The position numbers and the translations under genes were made by a program. The notes beneath the pieces are model-generated. The model worked only from the letters and a program-made list of their open reading frames with translations, was not told where the DNA came from and did not search any database. A stretch of DNA of 64,000 bases, from positions 186,001 to 250,000 of the forward strand of contig NZ_JAHBGB010000006.1 of NCBI RefSeq assembly GCF_018390555.1. Direction: 5' to 3'. This stretch comes from Ancylobacter oerskovii (GTDB lineage: Bacteria > Pseudomonadota > Alphaproteobacteria > Rhizobiales > Xanthobacteraceae). The first letter of the stretch is position 1. Each line of letters begins with the position of its first letter. Below are positions 54,300 to 62,423 of this stretch, piece after piece.

Positions 54300-55450
54300 T
54301 GGCCCGAGGATCCGTCATCGTCGTCGGCGCCGGCATTGCCGGGCTTTCCACCGCCTGGGCGCTCAATCGGCGGGGCTTCGACGTTTCGGTGTTCGAGCAG
54401 GGGCCGATCCCGAACCCGCGCGCGACCTCGCATGACGAGCACCGCATCACCCGCTACGCCTATGGGGCGCTGGAGGGCTACGCCTATCTGATGCCGCAGG
54501 CCTTCGCGATGTATGAGCGGATGTTCGCCGATATCGGCGCCGATCATTTCGCCCGCTCGAAGGTGGTGTATTTCCTGCGCGAGGAGATCAGCTGGCACGA
54601 GCCGACGATACGCGCGCTGACACGGCTCGGCGCCGGCTTCCGCGACATCCCGCTCGCCGAGGTGGCGCAGCGCTTCCCGATGGTGCGGACGGACGGCCTG
54701 ACCCGCGCGGTGGAGACCGACGATGGCGGCATGCTGTTCCCGATCCGCATCCTCACCGATCTCACGGTGACGCTGGGCGCGCGCGGGGTGCGGTTCTTCG
54801 CCGACAGCCGGGTGAGCGAGGTCGATCCCGAGGCCGGCAAGGTGGTGGCCAATGGCCGCGAACATCGCGCCGACCATGTGGTGATCGCCGCCGGTGCCTG
54901 GGTGAACAAGCTGACCCCGCTGCTGGCGGATGTCGTGGTGCCCTCGCGGCAGGCGGTGATGTATCTGGCCCCGCCGCCGGAACTCGCCCGGCTGTGGAGC
55001 GAGGTGCCGGTGCTGATCGACATGGGGCTTCGGAGCGGCACCTACACGCTGCCGCCGCGCCGCGGCACCCGGCTGAAGATCGGTGACCATGTGTTCACTC
55101 GCTCCGGCGACGCCGATGGCGACCGCCTCGCCACCGGGGCGGATGTGGAGCGGCTGGAAAGCGCGGCACGGCTCGCTTATCGCGACTTCGACCGCTACCA
55201 GGTGCTGGAGCGCAAGATCTGCTTCTACACCGTCACCCGCGACGATTCCGAGCGCTTCGCGGTGCGGCCTTGGGGGGCGAAGGCCTGGGTGGTGAGCGCC
55301 TGCTCCGGCCACGGTTTCAAGCTCGGCCCGCTGATCGGCGACGGGGTGGCCGCCGCCATCGCCGGCGAGCGCTCGGCGGAGGAGACCAGCCGCTGGGCGG
55401 CCGGGCAGCTGGACCTGGCGGAACTTGGGGCAGCAGAGCCGGCCGCCTGA
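54299..55450 (+). CDS. Monomeric sarcosine oxidase-like FAD enzyme (N-methyl amino acid oxidase)
   Basis: The 383-residue enzyme opens [20 protein letters not shown] and keeps landmark residues of monomeric sarcosine oxidase: H45, R49 and R52 in ATSHDEHRITRYAYG, a lysine at 260 (RLKIGDHVF) equivalent to the oxygen-activating K265, C308 in KICFYTVTRDD equivalent to the cysteine that binds FAD covalently (C315), and the SGHGFKLGPLIGDGVA flavin-binding end. It should oxidise an N-methyl amino acid to the primary amine and formaldehyde. It is the last gene of the operon and is followed by a palindromic repeat region. Confidence 0.88.
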   Translation: MARGSVIVVGAGIAGLSTAWALNRRGFDVSVFEQGPIPNPRATSHDEHRITRYAYGALEGYAYLMPQAFAMYERMFADIGADHFARSKVVYFLREEISWHEPTIRALTRLGAGFRDIPLAEVAQRFPMVRTDGLTRAVETDDGGMLFPIRILTDLTVTLGARGVRFFADSRVSEVDPEAGKVVANGREHRADHVVIAAGAWVNKLTPLLADVVVPSRQAVMYLAPPPELARLWSEVPVLIDMGLRSGTYTLPPRRGTRLKIGDHVFTRSGDADGDRLATGADVERLESAARLAYRDFDRYQVLERKICFYTVTRDDSERFAVRPWGAKAWVVSACSGHGFKLGPLIGDGVAAAIAGERSAEETSRWAAGQLDLAELGAAEPAA

Positions 55451-55461
55451 ACGCTGTTCTC

Positions 55462-55493
55462 AAGAGAACCACCTGAGGCTAAGAGAACCACCT
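55462..55493. repeat. 13-bp direct repeat
   Basis: AAGAGAACCACCT occurs at 55462-55474 and again at 55481-55493, separated by 6 bases, just after the sarcosine oxidase-like gene. The second copy runs into the palindromic element that follows. Confidence 0.7.
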
Positions 55494-55597
55494 CATCCCG
55501 AGGGGCGAGCGCAGCGAGCCTCGAAGGAGCCTCGTCTCATACACCCGGATGAGCCTCCTTCGAGGCCCGGCCGCTGGCCGGGCACCTCGGGATGAGG
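55491..55597. repeat. Nested palindromic repeat element (REP/RPE-like)
   Basis: The outer arms CCTCATCCCGAGG (55491-55503) and CCTCGGGATGAGG (55585-55597) are perfect 13-bp complements. Inside them GCCTCGAAGGAG (55518-55529) and CTCCTTCGAGGC (55555-55566) are perfect 12-bp complements, and a short CCCGGCC/GGCCGGG hairpin lies near 55566-55582. The CCTCATCC/GAAGGA wording is typical of short palindromic elements dispersed in Hyphomicrobiales genomes. It may also terminate transcription of the operon. Confidence 0.8.
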
Positions 55598-55629
55598 TCG
55601 ATCATGTGGGAAGGAAGATCGGAGTCCCC

Positions 55630-56478
55630 TCACCCCACGTCCCGCGCGAGAGCGGCGAGGACGTCCGGCACGTCGGCCGGCTGCACCACCGCGGCGCGGA
55701 TGAGGTCGTCGAAGCGCTGGTTGAGCAGCCGCACATGCTTGGAGGCGGTGAAGACGAAGAACAGCCCGCCGGTATAGAGGATCGCCCGCTGCGGGCCGAA
55801 CACGGTGAACGGCGCCGAATAGGTGTGCCGCAGATCGTAGAGATGCACCCGCAGGCCCGGATAGAGGGCGCGGCAGGTCTCGCTCATCACCCGCAACTGC
55901 TCGCGGCGCAGCGCGGCCGGCAGCGCGCTCCACTGCGCCTCGCCGCGCGCGAAGACCTGCAGGCCCTGCAACGGCAGGCAGGCCTCCTGCGACAGGTCGG
56001 AGGCGCGCATGCTGGCGAGCCGCTCCTGCGCCCAGCGCACGCTGGCATCGGTGTCGATCTCCGGCCAGCCGGCATATTCATAGGCGATGACGTCGGCGAG
56101 CTTCAGGAAATCCGGGAAGCTGCGCGGCACGGTGCGGATGGGATAGCCGGCATTCTCCGCCTCGGCATACCAGCGCAGGAAGCGGTCGTCGGTCGGCGAG
56201 CCCGCCTGCCCTTCCACCCGCACCTGCTCGACGACATCGGCGCCCGACCGCTCCTGGCTGGTGAGGCCGAGCAGCCAATCGACCGAAACGCCGTAGCGGG
56301 TGGACAGCACTGCCAGCGTCTCGGCACGCAGCAGCCGGTCATGGCTCGGGGAGAGCACCTGCGACAGGGTCGAGCGATCGATGCCCAGCGAGCGGGCGAA
56401 CGCCGCCGGCGCCAGATGCGAACGCTGCATCACCAGCGCCAAACGCTCCCGGAAAATCTGGACAACCTGCCGCCGCAC
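55630..56478 (-). CDS. XRE-type helix-turn-helix regulator with C-terminal effector-like domain
   Basis: The 282-residue protein starts at a GTG and has an N-terminal HTH (RERLALVMQRSHLAPAAFAR, SLGIDRSTLSQVLSPSHDRL; about 8-65 with STRYGVSVDWLLGLT). Residues 85-282 form an unrecognised domain (YAEAENAGYPIRTVPRSFPD, LHPGLRVHLYDLRHT-like stretch near 205-220, and TVFGPQRAILYTGGLFFVF) that could sense a ligand. It is divergent from the desaturase/transporter pair, which it probably controls. Confidence 0.82.
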   Translation of the reverse strand: MRRQVVQIFRERLALVMQRSHLAPAAFARSLGIDRSTLSQVLSPSHDRLLRAETLAVLSTRYGVSVDWLLGLTSQERSGADVVEQVRVEGQAGSPTDDRFLRWYAEAENAGYPIRTVPRSFPDFLKLADVIAYEYAGWPEIDTDASVRWAQERLASMRASDLSQEACLPLQGLQVFARGEAQWSALPAALRREQLRVMSETCRALYPGLRVHLYDLRHTYSAPFTVFGPQRAILYTGGLFFVFTASKHVRLLNQRFDDLIRAAVVQPADVPDVLAALARDVG

Positions 56479-56608
56479 CGCGCGCCTCGCACCTTCGTCG
56501 CCATATGCTGCACATTATCAACATACGGGCATTTTACGCGACAATTCCCTCGCCGCTTCTCGTTATCCCGCCTTGTGCGCGGCGGCGACGGTGCGGATGA
56601 TCCTACCT

Positions 56609-57556
56609 ATGTCGATCAGCGAATCCCTGCCGCGAGTCCGCGCACTTCCACTCCGCCGCGCCGCCGTCGAATGGCCGACGCTCCTGCTGGCCGTCACGAT
56701 CTATGGCGGGTGGGCGGCGTTGACATTCTTCCACGCCAGCCTGCCGCTCTGGCTGCTGGTGCCGGGCGGCGCCTGGGTCATCGCCTGGCAGAGCTCGCTG
56801 CAGCACGAGATCATTCACGGCCATCCGACCCGCTGGCGGGTGGTGAACCGGCTGCTGGGCTCGATCCCGCTGTCACTGTGGCTGCCCTATCCGCGCTACC
56901 GCATGCTGCATCTGTGCCATCACCGCGACGAGCGGCTGACCGACCCCCTCGACGACCCGGAATCCTATTACTGGACCGACGAGGACTGGGCCCGGCTCGG
57001 GGTGGTCGGCCGCTGGATGGTGAAGGCGCAGACGCGGCTGGTCGGACGGCTGCTGATCGGGCCCTTCTGGTCGGTAGGACGGTTCCTGTTCGCCGAGGCG
57101 CGGGCGATACGGGCCGGCGACCGGCTGCTGCTGCGCATCTGGCTGCACCACCTCGCCGGCTGCGCCGGCATCCTGCTCTGGCTCGTCCTCGTCTGCGACT
57201 TCAACCCGCTCGCCTATGTCGTGCTGTTTCTCTATCCCGGCACGGCGCTGTCGATGATACGCTCCTTCGCCGAACACAAGGCGGAGAGCGAGGTGTCGCG
57301 GCGTTCCGCCATCGTGGAGAATTCGCCGGTGCTGGGCCTGCTCTTCCTCAACAACAACCTGCACGCCGTGCATCACAAGCACCCGACCCTGCCCTGGTAC
57401 CGGTTGCCGGACCATTATCGCGCCCATCGCGACATGTTCCTGGACGGCAATGGCGGCTTGCTCTACCGGGGCTATGGCGACGTGTTCCGTCGCTTTCTCC
57501 TGCGCCCGCACGACCAGCCGGAACATCCCCTCGGCCGCGCTCCGCACGATCCATGA
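56609..57556 (+). CDS. Membrane di-iron fatty acid desaturase/hydroxylase family protein
   Basis: The 315-residue membrane protein shows the three histidine boxes of the desaturase superfamily: HEIIHGHP (about 65-72), HLCHHRD (about 100-106) and HAVHHKHP (about 253-260), between four hydrophobic segments. The boxes bind a di-iron centre that uses oxygen to desaturate or hydroxylate lipids or small molecules. ATG codons at 56597 and 56609 are both possible starts; I used the second. It overlaps the DMT transporter gene by 4 bp (ATGA), so the two act together, which hints at a small-molecule substrate. Function is not defined. Confidence 0.85.
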   Translation: MSISESLPRVRALPLRRAAVEWPTLLLAVTIYGGWAALTFFHASLPLWLLVPGGAWVIAWQSSLQHEIIHGHPTRWRVVNRLLGSIPLSLWLPYPRYRMLHLCHHRDERLTDPLDDPESYYWTDEDWARLGVVGRWMVKAQTRLVGRLLIGPFWSVGRFLFAEARAIRAGDRLLLRIWLHHLAGCAGILLWLVLVCDFNPLAYVVLFLYPGTALSMIRSFAEHKAESEVSRRSAIVENSPVLGLLFLNNNLHAVHHKHPTLPWYRLPDHYRAHRDMFLDGNGGLLYRGYGDVFRRFLLRPHDQPEHPLGRAPHDP

Positions 57557-58524
57557 GGCCGGATGCCGCCCGGCGCGACGATTTCGGGGCCGGCCGGCTG
57601 ACGCGGAGCCTGCCGGCGCGCGGCACCCTCATCGGCGCCGGCTTCATGCTGGCTTCCGGCGCCGTCGTCGCCCTGATGGAGGCGGCGGTACGCGGCGTGA
57701 GCCAGACGCTGCACCCTTTCGTGCTGGTGTTCTGGCGCGAGGTCTTCAGCGTCCTCCTGCTGCTGCCGCTGTGGATGGCCGCCGGCCGGCCGCGCGTGGC
57801 CCGGGCGCGGCTGCCGCTGCACCTGCTGCGCTCCCTGCTCAATGGCGGCGCCATCCTCGCCTGGTATCTCGCCCTGCGCAGCCTGCCGCTCGCCGAGGCC
57901 ACCGCCCTCGGCTTCACCGCCATCCTGTTCGCGGCGATGGGCAGCCGCGCCGTGCTCGGGGAACGCGTCTTCCCGCTGCAATGGGTCGCCATCGCCGCCG
58001 GCCTTGCCGGGGCGCTGCTGGTGGTGGGGCCGGGCCTCGGCCTCGATACCGGCATCAGAGGCGCCGTCGGCTTCGGGGCCGCCGCCGCCCTCGGCTCGGC
58101 GCTCCTGTTCGCCGCCTCCATGCTGGTGGCGAAGCTGCAGACGCGCGGCGACGGCAGCGCGGTGAGCGCGCTGCTTCTGGCGCTGGGCATGGGGACGCTG
58201 GCCGGCGTGCTGGCCGTGCCGGTCTGGCAATGGCCGACCTCCACGGAATTCGCCTGGCTCGGCTTCTTCGGCCTGTGCAACGTGCTCGGCCAGGTGTTCT
58301 TTCTGGAGGCGATGCGCCGGGCGAGCGCCACCGTCGTCATCCCGCTCGACGTGTCGCGGCTGGTCTGGGCGCTGGTGTTCGGCGCCGTCTTCTATGCCGA
58401 ATGGCCGGCGGCGCCCGCGCTTCTCGGCGCCACGCTCATCGGCGGCTCCGCCATACTGGTCGTGCTCGGGGCGCGGCAGGAAGGGGCGAGGCTGCCGGAT
58501 CCCGGCCCGCGTATCGGCGCCTAG
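57553..58524 (+). CDS. DMT-superfamily (EamA) transporter
   Basis: The 323-residue protein has ten hydrophobic segments in two EamA repeats (about 25-165 and 175-305): LIGAGFMLASGAVVALMEAA, LAWYLALRSLPLAEATALGF, LGFTAILFAAMGSRAVLGER, and in the second half GFFGLCNVLGQVFFLEAMRR and ATVVIPLDVSRLVWALVFG. Such proteins export or import small metabolites. Its 4-bp overlap with the desaturase gene indicates coupled translation. It is convergent with the peptide-transporter genes, 9 bp between stops. Confidence 0.9.
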   Translation: MRPDAARRDDFGAGRLTRSLPARGTLIGAGFMLASGAVVALMEAAVRGVSQTLHPFVLVFWREVFSVLLLLPLWMAAGRPRVARARLPLHLLRSLLNGGAILAWYLALRSLPLAEATALGFTAILFAAMGSRAVLGERVFPLQWVAIAAGLAGALLVVGPGLGLDTGIRGAVGFGAAAALGSALLFAASMLVAKLQTRGDGSAVSALLLALGMGTLAGVLAVPVWQWPTSTEFAWLGFFGLCNVLGQVFFLEAMRRASATVVIPLDVSRLVWALVFGAVFYAEWPAAPALLGATLIGGSAILVVLGARQEGARLPDPGPRIGA

Positions 58525-58533
58525 CCCGCTCGC

Positions 58534-60567
58534 TCAGGCCGGTGCGAGCGCGGGCGCCCGGCCGAGCTTCTCGCGCGGGAGATGGCAGCGTATCGCATGC
58601 CCCTGCGCATCGGCGACCAGCGGCGGCTCCTCGGTGTCGCAGATCGGGCCGATGCGTCGCGGGCAGCGTGTGTGGAACAGGCAGCCGGCCGGCGGATTGA
58701 CGCCGCTCGGAATGGCGCCGGTGAGGCGGATGCGCCCACTGCGCTCGCCGGCGACCGAGGGGGCGGCCGACAGCAGCGCCTCGGTATAGGGATGGTGCGG
58801 GCCGTCGAGCACGTTTGCCGCCGGCCCGACTTCCAGCAGGCGGCCGAGATAGAGCACCGCGATCCAGTCCGACAGGTAGCGGACGACGCCGAGATCGTGG
58901 GAGATCAGCAGATAGGCGACGCGGCGCTCCGCCTGCAGGTCGGCGAGCAGGTTCAGGATCGCCGCCTGCACGGAGACGTCGAGCGCCGAGGTCGGCTCGT
59001 CGCAGACCACGAGGCGAGGATTGCCGGCAAAGGCGCGGGCGACCGCTACGCGCTGCTTCATGCCGCCGGAGAGCTGGCGCGGGCGGGCGCCGAGTTGCCG
59101 GGCGGTGAGCCGCACCGCCTCCAGCAGCCGCGTCACCTGCGCCTCGCGCAAGGCGCCCGCCAGCCCGCCGAGCCGCGTCACCGCCCGGCCGATGAGCCGG
59201 CGCACCGTGTGCGAGCGGTTGAGCGCCGAATCCGGGTTCTGGAACACGATCTGCAGCGTCTTGATCTGCTCCGGCGAGCGGCGGCGCACCTCCGCGGCCA
59301 GCGCGGCGCCGTCGAGCGCCATGCGGCTGCCGGCATCGGGCGCGACAAGGCCGAGCAACGCATGGGCGAGCGTGCTCTTGCCGCTGCCGGATTCGCCGAC
59401 GAGGCCGAGCGTCTCGCCCGGCATCAGCCGGAGCGAGACGTCGCGCAGCGCGTGGACGGCATAGGGCGCCACGCCATAGGTCTTGGACAGGCCGTCGAGT
59501 TCGAGCACCGGCGGCGCATCGACCTCCCCGGAGGCGTTGCGCAAGGCGGCGGGGCGCCCCCCGGCATGCGGTAGCCGGTCGACCCGGTCCGCGTAATGGC
59601 AGCGGCTCAGGCGCCCCTCGCCGGTCGGCACCAGAGGCGGATCGACCCTGCGGCACAGATCGTCCGCCAGCCCGCAGCGCGGCGCGAACACGCAGCCCGC
59701 GACGATGGAGCCGGGCGCCGGCGGAAAGCCGGGAATGGTGTCGAGCGGGCTGAGGTCCTTGCGCAGGCCGGGGCGCGGCAGGCAGCGCAGCAGGCCGGCC
59801 GTATAGGGATGGCGCGGGGCGCGGAACAGCGACCGTACCGGCCCCTCCTCCACCAGACGCCCGGCATAGAGCACGCCGACCCGGTCGCACAGCCCGGCGA
59901 TGGCGCCGAGATTGTGGCTGATGAACAGGATGGAGGCGCCGAATTCGCGGCGCAGCGTATCGACGAGATCGAGGATCTCCGCCTCGATGGTGGCGTCGAG
60001 GCCGGTGGTGGGCTCGTCGAGGATCAGCAGCGACGGATCCTTGGCGAGCGCCATGGCGATCACCACCCGCTGCTGCATGCCGCCGGACAGCTGGTGCGGA
60101 TAGCGCTCCATGACCCGCGCCGGCGCCGAGATGCGCACGCGCTCCAGCATGCTCTCGGCCCGCCGCAGTGCCTCGCCGTGGGGCGAGCCCAGGATCTCGA
60201 AGACTTCCGCCACCTGGCGGCCGATGGTCAGCGAGGGATTGAGCGCACGGCCGGGATCCTGGAACACCATCGCGACGTCGCGGGCGCGCATCCGGCGCAG
60301 CGCGGCGCGGTCCAGCGCGGCGACGTCGCGCCCGTTGACCAGCGCCTGCCCGCCGGAGACATGGCCGTTCGGCGGTAGCACACGCTGCACCGCCAGCGCC
60401 ACGGTGGATTTGCCGGAGCCGGATTCGCCGACGAGGCCGTAGACCTCGCCCTTGCCGAGCGACAGGCTGACACCGTTCAGCACCGGCACCGCGCGCCCGC
60501 GCACCCGGTAGGAGACGCTCACATCCCTGAGCTCGAGGACCGGCGGCGCAATCTCGGCATGTTTCAT
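58534..60567 (-). CDS. Peptide-type ABC transporter, fused double ATP-binding protein (GsiA-like)
   Basis: The 677-residue protein starts at the ATG at 60567 and carries two complete ABC ATPase domains, about 8-330 and 375-670. Each has Walker A GESGSGKST, signature LSGGMQQRVVIAMAL or LSGGMKQRVAVARAF, and Walker B LLILDEPTTGLDA or LVVCDEPTSALDV. Each ends in the oligopeptide-family C-terminal extension with cysteine clusters (AGCVFAPRCGLADDLCRRVD and AGCLFHTRCPRRIGPICDTE). It combines DppD and DppF roles in one chain, as in GsiA. It overlaps the permease gene by 4 bp. Confidence 0.93.
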   Translation of the reverse strand: MKHAEIAPPVLELRDVSVSYRVRGRAVPVLNGVSLSLGKGEVYGLVGESGSGKSTVALAVQRVLPPNGHVSGGQALVNGRDVAALDRAALRRMRARDVAMVFQDPGRALNPSLTIGRQVAEVFEILGSPHGEALRRAESMLERVRISAPARVMERYPHQLSGGMQQRVVIAMALAKDPSLLILDEPTTGLDATIEAEILDLVDTLRREFGASILFISHNLGAIAGLCDRVGVLYAGRLVEEGPVRSLFRAPRHPYTAGLLRCLPRPGLRKDLSPLDTIPGFPPAPGSIVAGCVFAPRCGLADDLCRRVDPPLVPTGEGRLSRCHYADRVDRLPHAGGRPAALRNASGEVDAPPVLELDGLSKTYGVAPYAVHALRDVSLRLMPGETLGLVGESGSGKSTLAHALLGLVAPDAGSRMALDGAALAAEVRRRSPEQIKTLQIVFQNPDSALNRSHTVRRLIGRAVTRLGGLAGALREAQVTRLLEAVRLTARQLGARPRQLSGGMKQRVAVARAFAGNPRLVVCDEPTSALDVSVQAAILNLLADLQAERRVAYLLISHDLGVVRYLSDWIAVLYLGRLLEVGPAANVLDGPHHPYTEALLSAAPSVAGERSGRIRLTGAIPSGVNPPAGCLFHTRCPRRIGPICDTEEPPLVADAQGHAIRCHLPREKLGRAPALAPA

Positions 60568-61457
60568 TCGGCGAGCGCCCTCTGCAGGGATTCGGCGACG
60601 AGGTTCACCCCGACGATGAGCGAGGCGGTGGCGGCGGTGTCGAACACCACGGTCCACCAGAAGCCGCCGACAAGGACACCGTAATTCTCGGCGATGGAGA
60701 GCCCCCAGTCCGGCGAGGGCGGCTGCACGCCGAAGCCGAGGAAGCTGAGCGAGGCGATGGTGAAGATGGCGTAGCCGAGCCGCACCGTGCCCTCGACGAT
60801 GATCGGCGGCAGGATGTTCGGCAGGATCTCGGCGATCATGATGTAGGGGGCGCCCTCGCCGCGCACCGCCGCCGCCGCCACATAGTCGAGATGGCGCTCG
60901 GTCAGCACCGCGGCGCGCACCGTGCGGGCCACCAGCGGCGCGAAGACCAGGCCCACCACCACCACGACGGTGGGGGTAGAAGGGCCGAGCGCCACCAGCA
61001 CCAACAGCGCCACGATGATCAGCGGCAGCGACAGCATGACCTCGAGCAGCCGCCCGATGACCGCATCCACCCAGCCGCCGAAATAGCCGGTGATCAGGCC
61101 GATGGCGGTGCCGGCCACAGTGCCGACGATGGTGGCCAGGGGCGCGATGGTGAGAATGTCGCGCGCCCCCACCAGCACCCGGGAGAACACGTCGCGCCCG
61201 AGCTGGTCGGTGCCGAACCAGTGCTCGGCGGAGGGCGGCTGGAGCGTGTTCAGGAGATCGTCGGCGAAGGGGTCATAGGGAACGAAGGACGGGGCGAACA
61301 GCGCGCAGGCGGTCCAGAACAGCAGGATCGCCGCGCCGAGCAGAAAGGCCGGCGAGCGCAGCAGCAGGCCGGCGACGCCGCGCCCCTTCTCCTCCCGGCC
61401 TGCGGGTGCCGCGGCCATGGGAACGGCCGGATCCGCCAGCGGCATGCCCTCGCTCAT
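60564..61457 (-). CDS. Peptide-type ABC transporter permease (DppC-like)
   Basis: The 297-residue permease starts at the ATG at 61457. It has the DppC N-terminal feature (membrane segment LLGAAILLFWTACALFAPSF, then WFGTDQLGRDVFSRVLVGAR), about six hydrophobic segments, and the EAA loop VAAAAVRGEGAPYIMIAEIL ending in PNILPPIIVEGTVRLG. It would form the channel with the DppB-like permease encoded just upstream (4-bp overlap). Confidence 0.93.
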   Translation of the reverse strand: MSEGMPLADPAVPMAAAPAGREEKGRGVAGLLLRSPAFLLGAAILLFWTACALFAPSFVPYDPFADDLLNTLQPPSAEHWFGTDQLGRDVFSRVLVGARDILTIAPLATIVGTVAGTAIGLITGYFGGWVDAVIGRLLEVMLSLPLIIVALLVLVALGPSTPTVVVVVGLVFAPLVARTVRAAVLTERHLDYVAAAAVRGEGAPYIMIAEILPNILPPIIVEGTVRLGYAIFTIASLSFLGFGVQPPSPDWGLSIAENYGVLVGGFWWTVVFDTAATASLIVGVNLVAESLQRALAE

Positions 61458-62419
61458 CGGCGCCCTCCGGTTCGCAGGCGGGGATCGAGCAGGGTCGTCA
61501 GGAGATCGGCGACCAGCGTGGTGGCGATGAAGAAGGCCCCGACGGTGAGGATCCCCGCCTGCAGCATGGCGAAATCCTTGGCGCGGGCGGCGCCGAGCAC
61601 CAGGCTGCCTATGCCCTGGTAGCGGAACAGCGTTTCCACCACCACCAGCCCGCCGAGGGCATAGCCCATCTGCGCGGCGATGACGGTGATGGTGGGCAGC
61701 AGCGCGTTGCGCAGCACATGGCGCCCGAGCACGGTGGGCCAGGGCAGCCCCTTGAGCACCGCGGTGCGGGTGTAGTCGGCGGAGAGCGCCTCGACCATGC
61801 CGGCCCGGGTCATGCGCGCAATGTAGCCGAACAGCACGATCACCAGCGGCAGCGCCGGCAGGATGAGGTGCTGGATCTGCACCAGCGGCCCGCTGCCGGC
61901 CGGCCAGCTCGCCGACAGCGGCAGCCAGCGCAGGAGCACCGCGAAGACCAGGATCAGCGCGATGGAGGAGACGAATTCCGGGATCACCGTCAGCGACAGG
62001 CCGGCCACGCTGATCATGCGGTCGAGCGGCCGGCCGGCCCGGAGCGCCGCCAGCACGCCGGCGCCGATGCCGATCGGCACCACGATGGCGAACACCATGG
62101 CGGCGAGCTTCAGCGAATTGACCAGCGCGTGGCCGATGAACGGCGCCACCGGCGCGCGATAGGCATAGGACTGGCCCATGTCGCCGGTGAGCAGGCCGCC
62201 GATCCACGACAGGTAGATCTCGACCGGCGGCCGGTTGGAGCCGAGCTGCTGGTTCAGCGCCGCCACCGCCCGGGGATCCGCCAGCGGGCCGAGAATGGCC
62301 CGCGCCGGATCGCCCGGGAGCACCTGGCAGCCCAGGAAGACGACGATGCTGAGCAGCCAGAGGGTCAGCAGGCTCAGCGCCAGTCGCCTGAGGAAGAAAC
62401 GCCCCAGCGCGCCCTTCAT
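61454..62419 (-). CDS. Peptide-type ABC transporter permease (DppB-like)
   Basis: The 321-residue permease starts KGALGRFFLRRLALSLLTLW and shows the DppB motifs FLGCQVLPGDPARAILGPLA and QQLGSNRPPVEIYLSWIGGL, followed by about six membrane segments and the loop YTRTAVLKGLPWPTVLGRHV preceding LRNALLPTITVIAAQMG. It lies 4 bp after the binding-protein gene on the minus strand. Substrate class is peptides, opines, nickel or other small molecules; it cannot be narrowed from this gene. Confidence 0.93.
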   Translation of the reverse strand: MKGALGRFFLRRLALSLLTLWLLSIVVFLGCQVLPGDPARAILGPLADPRAVAALNQQLGSNRPPVEIYLSWIGGLLTGDMGQSYAYRAPVAPFIGHALVNSLKLAAMVFAIVVPIGIGAGVLAALRAGRPLDRMISVAGLSLTVIPEFVSSIALILVFAVLLRWLPLSASWPAGSGPLVQIQHLILPALPLVIVLFGYIARMTRAGMVEALSADYTRTAVLKGLPWPTVLGRHVLRNALLPTITVIAAQMGYALGGLVVVETLFRYQGIGSLVLGAARAKDFAMLQAGILTVGAFFIATTLVADLLTTLLDPRLRTGGRR

Positions 62420-62423
62420 CGGC

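Noticed and set aside
48921-55450. Reading the operon as the standard glycine betaine to glycine pathway
   Set aside because: GbcB, DgcAB and the heterotetrameric SoxBDAG are absent, and the OoxA/OoxB-like pair plus a Cys/Met PLP enzyme are not part of that pathway.
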